DNA of 64,000 nt, from positions 1,178,001-1,242,000 of the forward strand of contig JABELC010000004.1 of NCBI GenBank assembly GCA_028455995.1, written 5' to 3'. The position numbers and the translations under genes are program-made. The notes beneath the pieces are model-generated. The model did no database searches and was not told the origin of the DNA. It saw only the letters and a list, made by a program, of their open reading frames with translations. Origin of the DNA: Scleromitrula shiraiana. Taxonomy: Eukaryota; Ascomycota; Leotiomycetes; Helotiales; Sclerotiniaceae. Of the stretch, positions 36,593-48,511 are shown in pieces; position 1 is the first letter of the stretch, and each line of letters starts with the position of its first letter.

Positions 36593-37189
36593 GATTCAAA
36601 ACTCGATATCAAAACCAGAAAACCAGAAAAACCAAGTCTATAAATTTGATCGATCGACAAAGTTCGACACCATATCCAGTCAATGAACCAAGATACATAT
36701 AGAGAGACTTTCCCCGACACGCATGTGAACCCCTTAATATTCGTTGCGCCAGTGCATACACCCAATTGATGCAATACACCAGGATCGTGAACATACGCCC
36801 ACCAGTATCTTGAAATTAAGCTTATTCACCAACGAAATAAGGAAATGCTCTCCGTGCAAGCTGAGATCGTATTCACAGATTTGAACACGGATTAGATGTA
36901 GAGAGGACAAGGGCTACACACTAAGTACCGTGCGCCATGCATAAGACTCCCTATGTAAAAATGTCGCTATTATGATTCGTACCGTGCGTCTCACCTGTTC
37001 ATTTTCCCTCTTTGCTTTAGAAACTAGTTATCGGTGATTCGCACGGTTCCAATATTCCACACCCATTCCGTTTTCCCAACATCCACTTGGAGTATGTTTC
37101 CCCGACTGTCGGCTAGAATCAAAATTTGAGATCGGATGAACCGTTTGTTCGTTTTTCGGTTTATCCAATCCAATGCAATTCAATACCAC
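36593..37189. other. Upstream of rhodopsin-like gene
   Basis: Likely promoter region. No gene seen; frames here are shadows of unordered sequence. Confidence 0.4.
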
Positions 37190-37275
37190 ACATACATACA
37201 TACATACATACATACATACATACATACATACATACATACATACATACATACATACATACATACATACATACATAC
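37190..37275 (+). repeat. (CATA)n tetranucleotide microsatellite
   Basis: About 21 near-perfect CATA copies. Open frames on both strands through it are artefacts of the repeat. Confidence 0.97.
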
Positions 37276-38029
37276 GTACTGTGCAACAAAGATCCCGATC
37301 GATATTTGCAGGAATTGGAATAAGCTTCTTACTCCTGGATCCTACAGATATGAATTCAAATCCCGAATGAAACATAGAGAAAAAAAACAAAACAAGCTTG
37401 TAAAGCAAAATCCCCTTCACTTCAATGCAATGTAACCCATCCGTCAATAAGCTTAGGACGAACTTTATCGTAAACTACAGTAGTGTATAGATATCCATTT
37501 CTTATTTTCGTGGTTAGATATTAGATAGATGGATAAATGAATACCGGGCGGCTTGTGAATATTTAGGCGCAGTAGATAATGAATGCCATTGAATTACATG
37601 TAAATATTGTTTCTGAATTCATCTACCGAAAGGAAGGAAGGAAGGAAGGAAGGAAGAAGAAGGTTGCTATAAAATTTCTACGCCTCTCTTTCTCTTATTA
37701 ATCGCCACTTAAAACACAATTCCCATCAGAAAATACTTAGAATTACATAGACTCACTACATTATGCCCCCAAAATTAACAACCAAAAATCAAGCACATTT
37801 GGTTTGAGATTGCGATTTTGGTCTTCCCCTCCCAAAACAATATCATCCGTCCACACATATTCAATTTCCCCCACAAATTCCAAATCCGGATAAACAAAAA
37901 CATAACAAAAACATAACAAAAACATAACAAAAACATAACAAAAACATAACGAAAAGATAACGAAACCAACTTGAAATGCGATCGATGCACGTCTCAATCT
38001 GGAAGATGTACTCGATTAAATTAAAATTA
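37276..38029. other. Gene-free stretch with minor repeats
   Basis: Contains a (GGAA)n run near 37630-37655. It also holds about six copies of an 11-base unit, AAAAACATAAC, at 37896-37960. No gene seen. Confidence 0.5.
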
Positions 38030-39850
38030 AAGCACGCGCTAAATTACCGAATAACCTCAAAATCGACGACTTTATACAAATCATTTTTTATATTAATATA
38101 AATCAATCGATCAATATCATGATTCAAATTGTTTTAGTAATCAAAATCATTATGATATAATTAATATTATTTTAATTACTAGTAATATACAAGTTTTAAT
38201 TAATTATATAATTATTATACTAGTATATTTTCAAATTTTTTAATCAAAATATTATCTTCAAGTTTTTATAAATTTACTACTACTACTAGTAGTACTAGTC
38301 ATATAACGTGAAATATATCAATAAAAAAATTTCAATATAGTAATTATCTGTCAAACTAGTAAGACTGGTACTAGTACTACTAGTACTAGTACTACTAGTA
38401 CTAGTACTACTACTAGTATTCTTATTTACAACTTGAAGTAATCATAATTAATTACGAAACTCATTTTAATATAATATATCAAAAGTTTTTATATTATTAC
38501 TATCATGATGATAACTAGTAGTAAAAGGTACTACTAGTAATTATAATTAATTAGTAATAAATAACCAATCACTACTAGTTGAAATCTTAAGTTTATTACT
38601 GGTACTAGTAGTACTATAATGAATAAAAACTTAGTACTACTATCATTGATTCAAGTTACTAGTAGTAATTATTAATTACTAACAAAAATCTATTAAATAA
38701 AATTTATTTCCCATAATAACTTGCTGGAATATATTCTAACTACTAGTACTAGTAATCATCAAGCTTATCAACTCTACTACTAGTAGTATCAACCTTATTA
38801 ACTCTATCAATCTTATCAACCGTGACTCTATCGACTCTATCAATCTTATCAACTCTATCAATCTTATCAACTCTATCAATCTTATCAACTCTACTAGTAT
38901 CAATCTTATCAACTCTCGGACTATCCACTTTAATCTCCGAGTCATTAACTTCAACTTTAATACTATTACTACTACTAGTAGTAGTAACTTCAATACTCTC
39001 TAAAACATTATTACTAGTAACTTATATATACTAGTAAATATAAATTTTAATTATACTAGTATCAGTCAATTCTATTACTAATAAATACTACTAGTAATAA
39101 AAAGTATAATGATTGAACTTGAAATTTTTCTATATAATCTTTCACTGATAAATTTTATATTAAATGTTACTAGGGTCACCGTACTAGTACTAGTATTATT
39201 TATCTAATAGTAATAATTTTTATATATTTTAAATTTATATAAAATTTTGCTAAAATAAAATTACTAGCATGATATAATAATAAAAATTCAAGTTGTATTA
39301 TTAAAATTATCTACTAGTAGTAGTAATTAAATGTTATTTATTCTGGCAAGTTATTTGCTTTTATTATCATAATTTTAAGTTATATATACTACTAGCAGTA
39401 GTAACTTCAAGTTCAAGTTCAACTCGAAGTTATATCAATTTAAATTTTTATATATAATAATTTATATATTTATAATTACTATATTAAAATATTATTTAAT
39501 ATACTAGTAACTTGAATTTTGATCACTCAGTCTGGCAACTTGTTTGAAGTTGAATAAGTTTTTAAAATTTTTAAAGAATTCAAAATAATATTCTTTTAAT
39601 CTTAAGTTAGTAATTTTTTAATACTAACAACTTGTGAACTTGAAGTTATTACTAGTATTACTAGTATGATATTGAATTTTAACTTGAACTTGAACTTATA
39701 TAATACTACTTATTATATTAAATAAAAACTTTTTTTTATACTACTAGTAGTACTACTAGATGATCATATGATATTTAAATCATCATCTAGTATCATGATA
39801 CCTAGTAGTAGTACTAGTACTAGTAGTCTATTCGGCAATTTGCACGTGCT
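38030..39850. repeat. AT-rich island 2 with ACTAGTA repeats
   Basis: About 1.8 kb of A/T-dominated DNA studded with ACTAGT, TACTAGTA and GTACTAGTAC words (dense at 38360-38420 and 39720-39830). It encloses an ordered 18-base repeat (TCTTATCAACTCTATCAA type) at about 38795-38925. The words TCTGGCAAGTT and TCTGGCAACTT near 39340 and 39530 echo those in island 1. No gene is supported. The composition suggests an old, heavily mutated repeat. Confidence 0.75.
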
Positions 39851-40537
39851 TCAATTTTAATTTAACCGAGTATTTCTTGAGATTCTTAATCGAGAATGAG
39901 ATGTAACTAGGTATATAATAGACACTATAGGTAGGTTTTATACTGCATGTATATATATGTATAAAAGTGCTGATATATCAGTAGTTAGGGATGGGATGTG
40001 CGTGATGTATTGTGATGGGGATATGCGGGGTGAGTTGGAGGAATCGGATGTAGAACTAAGTACTATACTGTAGTTATCTAGACATGTGATAGATAGATAG
40101 ATAGATAGATAGATCGAAGTATCAAAACAGGAATTAGGGTCAAGGTATAAAAGGGAGACAAACACAATTAAATAAGATGACAATGATTTGGGATAGAGGA
40201 GGTGTCTTGAATTGAGTCTTGTGTTTTCATTTATGGTATATTGTTGTATACCGGCCTGGGGTATATCTTATCCTTTATATCTATCCACCCATCCTATTGG
40301 TCTTGTATCTAACTGCCTTTGACCATGTCATCCGCGAAGTAGATGGGTTTTGTGGAGATGGAGGTAGATGTATGCGCGCTTTGATGTATGCATATTACAT
40401 CCCATGTGATATCGTATGATATAGTATGATATTATCATGACTGGACAATATATCGTCATGATTGTGACCGTGACCGTGACTGAGGTGCCTTTCGAAGTAA
40501 TAGCACTTCAAATATATGCCTCCCTAAAACCGTCTCT
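39851..40537. other. Intergenic, island 2 to nbp35
   Basis: 3' flank of nbp35. Holds an (ATAG)n run near 40090-40112. No gene seen. Confidence 0.4.
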
Positions 40538-41569
40538 TCAATCCTCGGGTAATATGCTATTAGGATCCAGGCCAATTTCCTCTCCTAACCTCCTAACCAC
40601 CCTCTTCAGCGCCAAACAAGCCGGGCTATCAGGCCAAGAATCAAAAAAGCTCTCGCCATAATCACACGACATACCAATCCTCGGATCTAGTGGTACGGCT
40701 CCCAAAAACGGTATATCCATTTCCTTTGCCAAAGCACTCGCACCTCCCGTCGTAGCCTGGAAGATCTGACTCTCATGTGTACATTTCGGACACACAAACC
40801 CGGACATGTTTTCCACGATTCCCAAAACTTTAATCCCCGCTTTCCTACAAAAATCAATTTCCTTCCTAACGTCCAGTAGAGAAACCTCCTGGGGTGTGGT
40901 AACAACCAACGCCCCATCAACACCACTCTCCTTTAAGAAGGAATTAACACTCAAATGTTCATCGCTGGTCCCAGGCGGCGTATCAACCAATAAAAAGTCC
41001 ATATCACCCCACTCGACATCCTTCAAAAACTGCTTAATCAAACCATTTTTCTTGGGTCCTCGCCATATAATAGCATCATCCCTATTGGGCAACATGAACT
41101 GAATACTCATGACGCCCAAATTATCCGCCACCCAAACCGGACTCCACCCATTCCCACTAACGTGAATCTGTTCGTCCTCCACGCCCATCATCTTCGGTAT
41201 GCTCGGCCCACAAATATCCGTATCCATTATGCCCACCGTGTTCTCCTCGTTTGTCGCAAATGCATGGCCCAGTAGACTCGTGAATGTGGATTTTCCCACC
41301 CCGCCTTTTCCGGATAGGATCAAAATTTTGTGCGATATGTTTGCAAGACGCGCGGTTATGAGGGGTATGTCGGGATCCGGCCCTTTGGGCGCGGAGGCAC
41401 AGATTGCTTGGTTGGGACAGCCGGCGCAGGAATCGGCGGTTCCGGCTGTGGAGGATTCGGGCCCGGGACAGTGTTCTGGTTCGGGGGCGACGAGTTTGGG
41501 GGGGGCTTTTATAGGATTGGAGAGGACTTCTTGGATGGAGGTGGGGTTTTCCTCGAGGGAGGGTGCCAT
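40538..41569 (-). CDS. nbp35: Cytosolic Fe-S cluster assembly ATPase Nbp35
   Basis: Scaffold ATPase of the cytosolic iron-sulfur assembly pathway, acting with Cfd1 to build Fe4S4 clusters for cytosolic and nuclear proteins. Single exon; I start at MAPSLEENP (41569) rather than four codons upstream, giving 343 aa. The N-terminal cluster ligands are C34, C48, C51 and C57 (pattern C-x13-C-x2-C-x5-C in HCPGPES...CAGCPNQAIC). The deviant Walker A is GKGGVGKST (87-95), then VDTPPGTSDEH and the C-terminal bridging pair CPKC (260-263). Length and motif order fit the family closely. There is no intron, unusual for this window but common for short housekeeping genes. Confidence 0.96.
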   Translation of the reverse strand: MAPSLEENPTSIQEVLSNPIKAPPKLVAPEPEHCPGPESSTAGTADSCAGCPNQAICASAPKGPDPDIPLITARLANISHKILILSGKGGVGKSTFTSLLGHAFATNEENTVGIMDTDICGPSIPKMMGVEDEQIHVSGNGWSPVWVADNLGVMSIQFMLPNRDDAIIWRGPKKNGLIKQFLKDVEWGDMDFLLVDTPPGTSDEHLSVNSFLKESGVDGALVVTTPQEVSLLDVRKEIDFCRKAGIKVLGIVENMSGFVCPKCTHESQIFQATTGGASALAKEMDIPFLGAVPLDPRIGMSCDYGESFFDSWPDSPACLALKRVVRRLGEEIGLDPNSILPED

Positions 41570-42600
41570 GTTTTTTTGCATGTGCTGTTAGGATTTTTGT
41601 GGTTAAGTATTGTTTTGATGTTGTTGTGTGAAGAATCGTAAGGGTAGAATAATGATATATATGATGAGATGGGCAGGATTAATGTTTACAAAGCAATTGA
41701 GGAATTCTTGGAGGGGTTTGTAAAACGAATGACTTAATTGGTAAGGCGGTGAGACTAGTGCGAATCCGAAGCTCCGATCACCGGTCTAGTTGGCGGCTCC
41801 ATTAGTCTCTTCAGTTCGTTGATAATTCTAGAATTTATTTTTCTCGCTGGAGTATACATGTATGGATTAAGATCACAATATCATTGAATCAGAAGAATAC
41901 TCGAACATTATCACAAGTGTGAAATGTTGGAGTTTATTTGATTATCATGTTGCTCGTATATTCAATATGAGCAAGACAATTGAGAAGGCCTATTAGCCTG
42001 TTCTGCTTCTCTAAAACCTGGCAATTTCCTCAGTATATGGTTAGTTTTTGGGTTTATGATGTTAGAGATCTTACAAAGTGCTTAATATCTAAAGTTTGAA
42101 GGCAAGATGGGAAAAGATACAAGAAAATATTCCTATGTTTTTCAAGCATGGATTGGTATTATAGTCAAATACATATTCTCGTTACTTAGGTGTTGGATCT
42201 TATTACTTTGGGGCGACTACCTCTACTCTCATTCATCTCTTAATAATATCGAAATTTCTTCTAAGGATTTGAGATTACTAGAGTAGCCTCTCAATTGATT
42301 ACTATCACGAGATGAAGATAAACATCTGCATATATAATACCACAATAGAAGAATTCCACTACCTTCGAGTCTCTGTTGTTATGTTTCCTGATTAGTATTG
42401 AAAATTGTACGTATGATGACGGTCAGGAGAACCCTCCTTAGCGGTTCACAAACCTAGTACTTTATCTTCAGGGCAATGCTCATGGATCTTGTGTTGGACT
42501 TTAGTTTTTAAATCACAGTTGGAAAATATTCGAATTCCTTTTCTCCAGTCTCTAAGTTTATATACACCATCTGCATTCATTCCTTCATTAGAGATCGATA
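41570..42600. other. Divergent intergenic
   Basis: Promoter of nbp35 and upstream of the dead kinase gene. No gene seen. Confidence 0.4.
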
Positions 42601-43620
42601 ATGGCCGAAGAAATCGACAACAACATCGTTTTAAAACATCCAGGTGCCTTCAAATGTATTGATGATCTGCAAATCGACAGTGGAATTCTGAAGAATTTTC
42701 CACCTGGGAGCCGTATTTCATCTGTCATAGATTTTATATGGCCAAAATGGGGAAAAACATATCGACTTTGCATTACCTTTCCGGATGGATCCCAAAATGA
42801 GTATTTTTGCAAATGCATACGTGGAGGTAAAGGACGAGCTATGCTAGAAGGAGAATTTCATTCCATGTTACACATCTACCAAACATTGTCAAGCTTCGCA
42901 CCGAAGCCAATTACTTGGGGTAAATTGAACAACACCTATCCGGATACATATTTCTTCCTCGCAGAATTCATCGACATGATCGCAAACCAATTGCCAAACC
43001 ACGAGAAAACTCTATTCCAAACTAGCTCAATGACATGCCGAAAGTAAATCACCAACCGGAAAATTTGGATTCATGGTCCCAACAGCCCAAGGTTCCACAT
43101 TATAATAAGTATCATGGCAAACTCATTGAACACCATTCTTCTCCAGCCTATTACAAGAAGTAATAAGACTTGATTCCATCACCACCACCACCAACAACAA
43201 CAACAACAACAACGAATGGCCCGAGTTTCAAATCCTCTGCAATAGAATCCTCTCGCATGTAATACCTAAACTTATCGGGAATCTGGAGCGTGACAGTCGA
43301 TCTATTAAATCCAGTTTGATACACAATGATCTATGGGAAGGCAATATAGGAAGTCGACGGGACAATGGGGAGATAGTGTATTTGACGCGGGGACATTGTA
43401 CGGATATAATGAAATGGATACAGCGAATTGGAGGTGCTATTGGAACCGCATGGCTGATGGCAGGTATCGGGATACGTATTTGAGGTATATGGCACCTCGT
43501 GAACCAGTGGGGGAATGGGATGATAGGGGGTGTTTGTATGGGGTTTATTATATGATGATGCTTTTTATGATTAATCATGGGGATCAAGGGAGAGGTGATT
43601 TGGTTTTTTTTTGGTTTTTT
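42601..43620 (+). pseudogene. Fructosamine-3-kinase (FN3K)-like relic
   Basis: Resembles protein-ribulosamine/fructosamine 3-kinases, which phosphorylate glycated amines. From ATG 42601 the N-lobe is intact (KCIRGGKGRAMLEGEFHSM, TYFFLAEFIDM). After ANQLPNHEK one extra base near 43010-43015 changes frame to LYSKLAQ, stop (43031), HAESKSPTGKFGFMVP. This is followed by a double stop (43103, 43106) and another (43127) in TLxxVSWQTHxTPFFSSL. The catalytic block SLIHNDLWEGNIG is preserved. A second frameshift near 43375 is needed to reach VFDAGTLYGYNEMDTANWRC and YLRYMAPREPVGEWDDRG, both typical FN3K blocks. Three of four stops fit CAA to TAA or TGG to TGA. It also has an AAC/ACC repeat insert at about 43180-43215. 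Confidence 0.82.
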
Positions 43621-45081
43621 TTTTTTTTTGGATATCTTTATCCGAGATCTGATACCCCCACCTATCTTGTGGGACGTTAGGGTATGGGTACCATGTGTTA
43701 TACTATGCATGAAAAACACAATAGGTAACACATATTACAATATAGGGCATAAGAAGATATGAAATATCCTATCTCGAAATATTCGCCGTTCGTGTGAGTC
43801 GATCTTTTGAAGAATAGGTAGGGACTGACTGGTACTATTACTGGAGAATCGAATGAAACCATCCAAGGGGCGGTTCGTTCGTTTTGTTGGGAATTTCAGG
43901 TGGATGGATAGCCCTGTACTGTATGGGAGATAGAGAAAGAAAGAAAGGCAGAGAACACATGTGGATGAATAAATTATGTAACTCCCACCACTTGTTTTAC
44001 CGTCAGTCGAGTTTTAAGAGGCTTTTTTTTATTGGCATAAGATATGATAGACCCATAACATGGATGAAAAGCGGTGGCAGAATTAATTATTGAGCTTTTT
44101 AATCCCTGAGATCACATCACCAGCCAGCATTATTATTTATTTATTAATTGATTATATTATTGAGGGAATTTTATGGATGAATAAAATCTAGAATAATTAC
44201 TTGATTGAGTGATTTTTTTGTTGGTTTTTGTAAGTGGAAGGAAATCGTGTGGTTAACTAACGTAATGGATTTCGATTGCACTGCATTCAATCGATATAAC
44301 GAAAGAAATAAATCAATAAATAAACGAAAAATAAACAAATCAATAAATCGATAAATTGATAAATTAATAAATTAATACTATAAATCTATAAATTAATACT
44401 AAATCAATAAATTAATAAATAAATAAATTTTTAAATAAATATAAAGAAGAAAGAAAAACAGGTCACTGGCATGGACAAAGAACCATTGAAACATTTCCCC
44501 ACACTTTTTAACTCTATACATGTATACGTCAAAAGAAAAAAAATTTGTATAACTTCGATATCAATATACATGTACAGTACGGTACGAAATACAGTACTGT
44601 AAATACCTTCCCCAAGCAATTTCTTCAACATGATTCTTTCTATCTTCTAATTTATATGACAAACCACATACATATATAGTATCTAAGAAGATTTGATCTC
44701 CGCCAATTCTATTCCGTTATTATTAATAAGTTTTTTGACTTCCGTACAGTAGAAGCGGGATTTCACCGAACGGACCTCGTCTCGTCTTCGACCTCCACAT
44801 TTCTTATATTCTGAAGAACCAAACGGATCGTGGATATTGGGAAGCTATGAGACTACTATCTAGCCTTGTTACCGTTAGTTCTAAATTCAACAACAACAAC
44901 AACAACGACAAACAACCCAAACCCGTGGATATCTACGGAAGTATTCGAGCCATTCATTAGGACTAACACGGCATAAAATTTAACATAGCATACGTATGCA
45001 TATTATCTATCCACACATTCATTCATTTTCATTAAAATCTTTCTGAATATCTTCTTTATGTACGAAAGGAAGTGAAAAGTG

Positions 45082-45113
<32 letters not shown>

Positions 45114-45346
45114 CATAGATTTGCATAAGCACATGTCAATTACTATTGATTAATCGATCGATTTGTATGGGGAAGGAAAGATCTCAACATCTTTTTTCTT
45201 TTTTCCTATAAATTAAAAAGCCAAGCAACGTGTTAACAAACTTACAATACGAGCCGAGTCGAGCATTTATTGGAATTTCTATTTCCATTTCTATTTCTAT
45301 TTTGATAGTAGAAGGGTTATTGCATTCGATACGTATCGATTCCATC
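43621..45346. other. Gene-free, AT-rich stretch
   Basis: Upstream of cho2. Holds (AATAAATC)-like repeats at about 44305-44445, a palindrome-rich ACAGTACGGTAC area near 44575, and a (GTAT)n run near 45085-45115. A long CT-rich leader precedes the ATG at 45347. Confidence 0.5.
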
Positions 45347-48300
45347 ATGAGTACGTCAACGGCTATTCCTCAGGTTCCGGAGGATTTGAGAAGGAGACCG
45401 ACAACTAAACCTGGTACTGGTGCTGATACTTATACTGGGAATGGAAATGCGAATGAGAATGAGAATGGGGATGGGGGGGTTGATAGTAGTGGGAGGGATA
45501 CTCCATTAACTGAGAATGAGAGTGCAGGTGGTAATGACAATGGGAAGGGAAATGACAATGGTGGTGAGAAGAAAACTTTTGGTAGAACTCCAAATGGTAC
45601 TGGTATGTTGAATTCTTTGGATTTATTCATTGCATATGTTCTTTTCTCTTTTGTTTTTTTCTTTGGAATCTTGGATATACATTTCAGCTTCTATACCTTC
45701 TTCTCCGAAAATCATCAACTAACCTCTTTCCCAATAGTCTTCACAGTACCTCAAACTCATGATATGGTATCTCAATTACTCGATCCTCGACAACCTAAAA
45801 ACCTCTCGGATGCAATAGTTTTAGCGATTCTCGCCCTTCATATATTTGCCCTATACGCTTTACCAACTTCCCTAAAACGACCAATATTCGCCATTATATT
45901 TCTCTTCTGGAGAGGATGTTACAATGTTGGCATTGGATATCTTCTACAAATACAATCACATCATAAACGAATGGTAGCATGGGCAAAAAAATGTAATTTA
46001 TTCGAAAATCCCAATACAGGAAAGAATCCACGACCATGGTTATACAACTTAATCAAACGTGAGTTGGAGACCAAAATACCGGAAGATTATAAATTCGAAG
46101 ATGCTCCAATTGAATATAATACTTGGTTAGTTTTTCGAAGGGTGGTGGATTTAATCTTGATGTGTGATTTCACTTCATATTGCTTATTTGCAATTGCATG
46201 TGCTGGTTCTCCGGTCGATGAAAGTCTTCCTATGGCTATACTTCGATGGAGTGCAGGAGTTATTCTCGTTTTATTCAATTTATGGGTTAAACTTGATGCG
46301 CATCGAGTAGTAAAAGATTATGCATGGTATTGGGGAGATTTCTTTTACTTGATCGATCAAGAATTAACTTTCGATGGTGTGTTTGAAATGGCACCTCATC
46401 CAATGTATTCAGTTGGATATGCTGGATATTATGGAATTTCCATGATGGCTGCAAGTTATAGTGTATTGGCCATTTCAATCGTGGCTCATATTGCTCAATT
46501 CGCTTTCTTGCTTATTGTCGAAAATCCTCATATCGATAAAACTTATAATGCGCCTCCTCCAAGAAAACACCAACCTACCCCATGCGACATTCAACATGCT
46601 GATGCATTAGCTGTACGAAAAGAAGGGATCGAATATAGTGAATCGACAACACCTTCACAAACTCCTCCCTCATTAAATACTTCTCAACCACTTGCTGTTC
46701 ATAATCTTATGGGACTTGGCAATATTGATTTATATCGAATCACTGATGTTTCGGTTCTACTCTTACAAGCGAATGTTATCCTTCTTACTATTTTAACACC
46801 TTCGACACCATTTTATCAGGCCCTCTTTGTTGTTAATGCCATCTTTTGGCGCTTATGGTACATAGTTGGTCTTGGAGTTATACTTGATCGACAATCCAAC
46901 AAGAAAATGTGGACCAGACATTTTGTCAAATATGGTGATGGTACCGAGGAAGCATGGAGACAATGGAAAGGCATGTATCATTTAAGTATGACGATGTGTT
47001 ATGCAAGTTTCATAGCCGCTACTTGGAAGATGTATTCAATGCCTTCTGATTGGGCTTATGGACTTGTTTTATTAAGACATGTTTTGGGTGCTGGTTTGGT
47101 ATCTCTTCAACTATGGACTGTTATCAGTATTTATGAATCATTGGGAGAATTCGGATGGTTCTTTGGAGATTTCTTCTTCGATCAAGCACCTAAATTAACA
47201 TATAGTGGGATTTATCGATATCTTAATAATCCGGAACGTATTATTGGACTTGCTGGGGTTTGGGGCGCTGTTTTAATTACGGGAAGTAGAGCCATTTTCT
47301 TCGTGGCTCTTCTATCGCATACACTTCAATTGGGTTTTATTCAATTTGTTGAAAAACCTCATATGCAAAAATTATATGGTAGGAATCTTCGACAAGAAGC
47401 TGGTTTATCAAAAAGTATTAAAAGATCTTTACCACCACCATTGCTTAAATGGCATGGAAATGTTGATCGAGTACTTGGAGAAACAACCCATTTTGTTGAA
47501 GAATTCTTAGATACAGCTCGACCTAAATTTGCAGCTGGTGTATCAACGATCGTTCGAGATACTTCGGCTTTATTTAGTCAATATCCGGCTCGATTAACAT
47601 TAACACGATTAGCACCTGATCTTGCTGGATTCGATCCAAGAGATTATTCTATTTCAATTGAAGGGACTTCATCATTAAAAAATTCAACAAATCCTAAACG
47701 TACATCATCATCAAGAGAAGCACTCACAACTCCTAATTCTCCTCCTTTCGAACGATACGATGAATATGAACCATTAATCTTTGAATACGGTGCCCCCATC
47801 CACGTAAAATGGACCGCCCCCATAAATCACAGCAAGGCAGATTGGATCGGTCTCTACACGGTCGGCGACAATGCCTCCCGAGAAGTAACACGAATATCCT
47901 CCCAAGGAAGATGGGTAGCCACCGTCCCCCACGAATACGAATCCAGTCCCGCGGACACGGGAATCCTCATATCCAACCGGCTCGTGTCGGGGAAAGATCG
48001 GAAAGATGGAAGCACCAGGGATTACATGGAGGGAGAGATGAAGTTTGAGGGTGATAAACTCTTTTGGTCTCAGGGCGTTTTTGAGTTTAGGTACCATCAT
48101 GATGGTAAACATAATGTTATGTGTATTTCTCTCCCCTTCGAAATACGCATTCCTAGATTCTCTACCACCTCAACATCCACCTCTTCATCACCTACCACCT
48201 CCTCCACCTCCACATCCTCCCTATCTCTATCATCGCCCGAACCCCTCCTCTCCCGCCAAAAAGTCGAAGCCGCCCTCCTCCCCCTCGTCCGCAACTGTTT

Positions 48301-48511
48301 CGACCGAGACCCCAATATCGCGCCCAACGACGTAGATGAGAGTTTTGGACCGCTGGTGGCGAGAGATCCGAAATATGCGAGAAGAGTGGTATTGGCTGTG
48401 GAGGGCATGTTTGGGGTGGAGTTTGCGGGGGAGGTGGTGAGGGCGGATGGGAATGTGAGGAATTTGGCTTGGAGGGTTGTTAATGCTAAGTTGGTTTTGG
48501 TGGGTTGTTGA
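45347..48511 (+). CDS. cho2: Phosphatidylethanolamine N-methyltransferase Cho2
   Basis: Catalyses the first SAM-dependent methylation of phosphatidylethanolamine toward phosphatidylcholine in the ER. Two exons, 45347-45602 and 45738-48511, with a GTATGT...CAATAG intron of 135 bases, which joins NGT to VFTVPQTHDMVSQLLDP; total 3030 nt, 1009 aa. I start at MSTSTAIPQVPEDLRRRP, not at the frame's earlier hydrophobic in-frame ATG, which is leader. The duplicated methyltransferase half-domains are visible: the first has WYWGDFFYLIDQELTFDGVF then MAPHPMYSVGYAGYYGISM, and the second has GEFGWFFGDFFFDQAPKLTY then GIYRYLNNPERIIGLAGVWG. A C-terminal beta-rich domain follows (WTAPINHSKADWIGLYTV). The N-terminal linker is Asn-Gly rich and disordered. 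Length and order match fungal Cho2. Confidence 0.95.
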   Translation: MSTSTAIPQVPEDLRRRPTTKPGTGADTYTGNGNANENENGDGGVDSSGRDTPLTENESAGGNDNGKGNDNGGEKKTFGRTPNGTGMLNSLDLFIAYVLFSFVFFFGILDIHFSFYTFFSENHQLTSFPIVFTVPQTHDMVSQLLDPRQPKNLSDAIVLAILALHIFALYALPTSLKRPIFAIIFLFWRGCYNVGIGYLLQIQSHHKRMVAWAKKCNLFENPNTGKNPRPWLYNLIKRELETKIPEDYKFEDAPIEYNTWLVFRRVVDLILMCDFTSYCLFAIACAGSPVDESLPMAILRWSAGVILVLFNLWVKLDAHRVVKDYAWYWGDFFYLIDQELTFDGVFEMAPHPMYSVGYAGYYGISMMAASYSVLAISIVAHIAQFAFLLIVENPHIDKTYNAPPPRKHQPTPCDIQHADALAVRKEGIEYSESTTPSQTPPSLNTSQPLAVHNLMGLGNIDLYRITDVSVLLLQANVILLTILTPSTPFYQALFVVNAIFWRLWYIVGLGVILDRQSNKKMWTRHFVKYGDGTEEAWRQWKGMYHLSMTMCYASFIAATWKMYSMPSDWAYGLVLLRHVLGAGLVSLQLWTVISIYESLGEFGWFFGDFFFDQAPKLTYSGIYRYLNNPERIIGLAGVWGAVLITGSRAIFFVALLSHTLQLGFIQFVEKPHMQKLYGRNLRQEAGLSKSIKRSLPPPLLKWHGNVDRVLGETTHFVEEFLDTARPKFAAGVSTIVRDTSALFSQYPARLTLTRLAPDLAGFDPRDYSISIEGTSSLKNSTNPKRTSSSREALTTPNSPPFERYDEYEPLIFEYGAPIHVKWTAPINHSKADWIGLYTVGDNASREVTRISSQGRWVATVPHEYESSPADTGILISNRLVSGKDRKDGSTRDYMEGEMKFEGDKLFWSQGVFEFRYHHDGKHNVMCISLPFEIRIPRFSTTSTSTSSSPTTSSTSTSSLSLSSPEPLLSRQKVEAALLPLVRNCFDRDPNIAPNDVDESFGPLVARDPKYARRVVLAVEGMFGVEFAGEVVRADGNVRNLAWRVVNAKLVLVGC

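Noticed and set aside
37028..37447. Open frames on both strands with YIHT and CMYV repeats
   Set aside because: They are translations of the CATA microsatellite.
45230..45346. Longer start for cho2 adding ISISISIS residues
   Set aside because: It is a simple-repeat leader; the downstream ATG fits the usual fungal Cho2 N-terminus.
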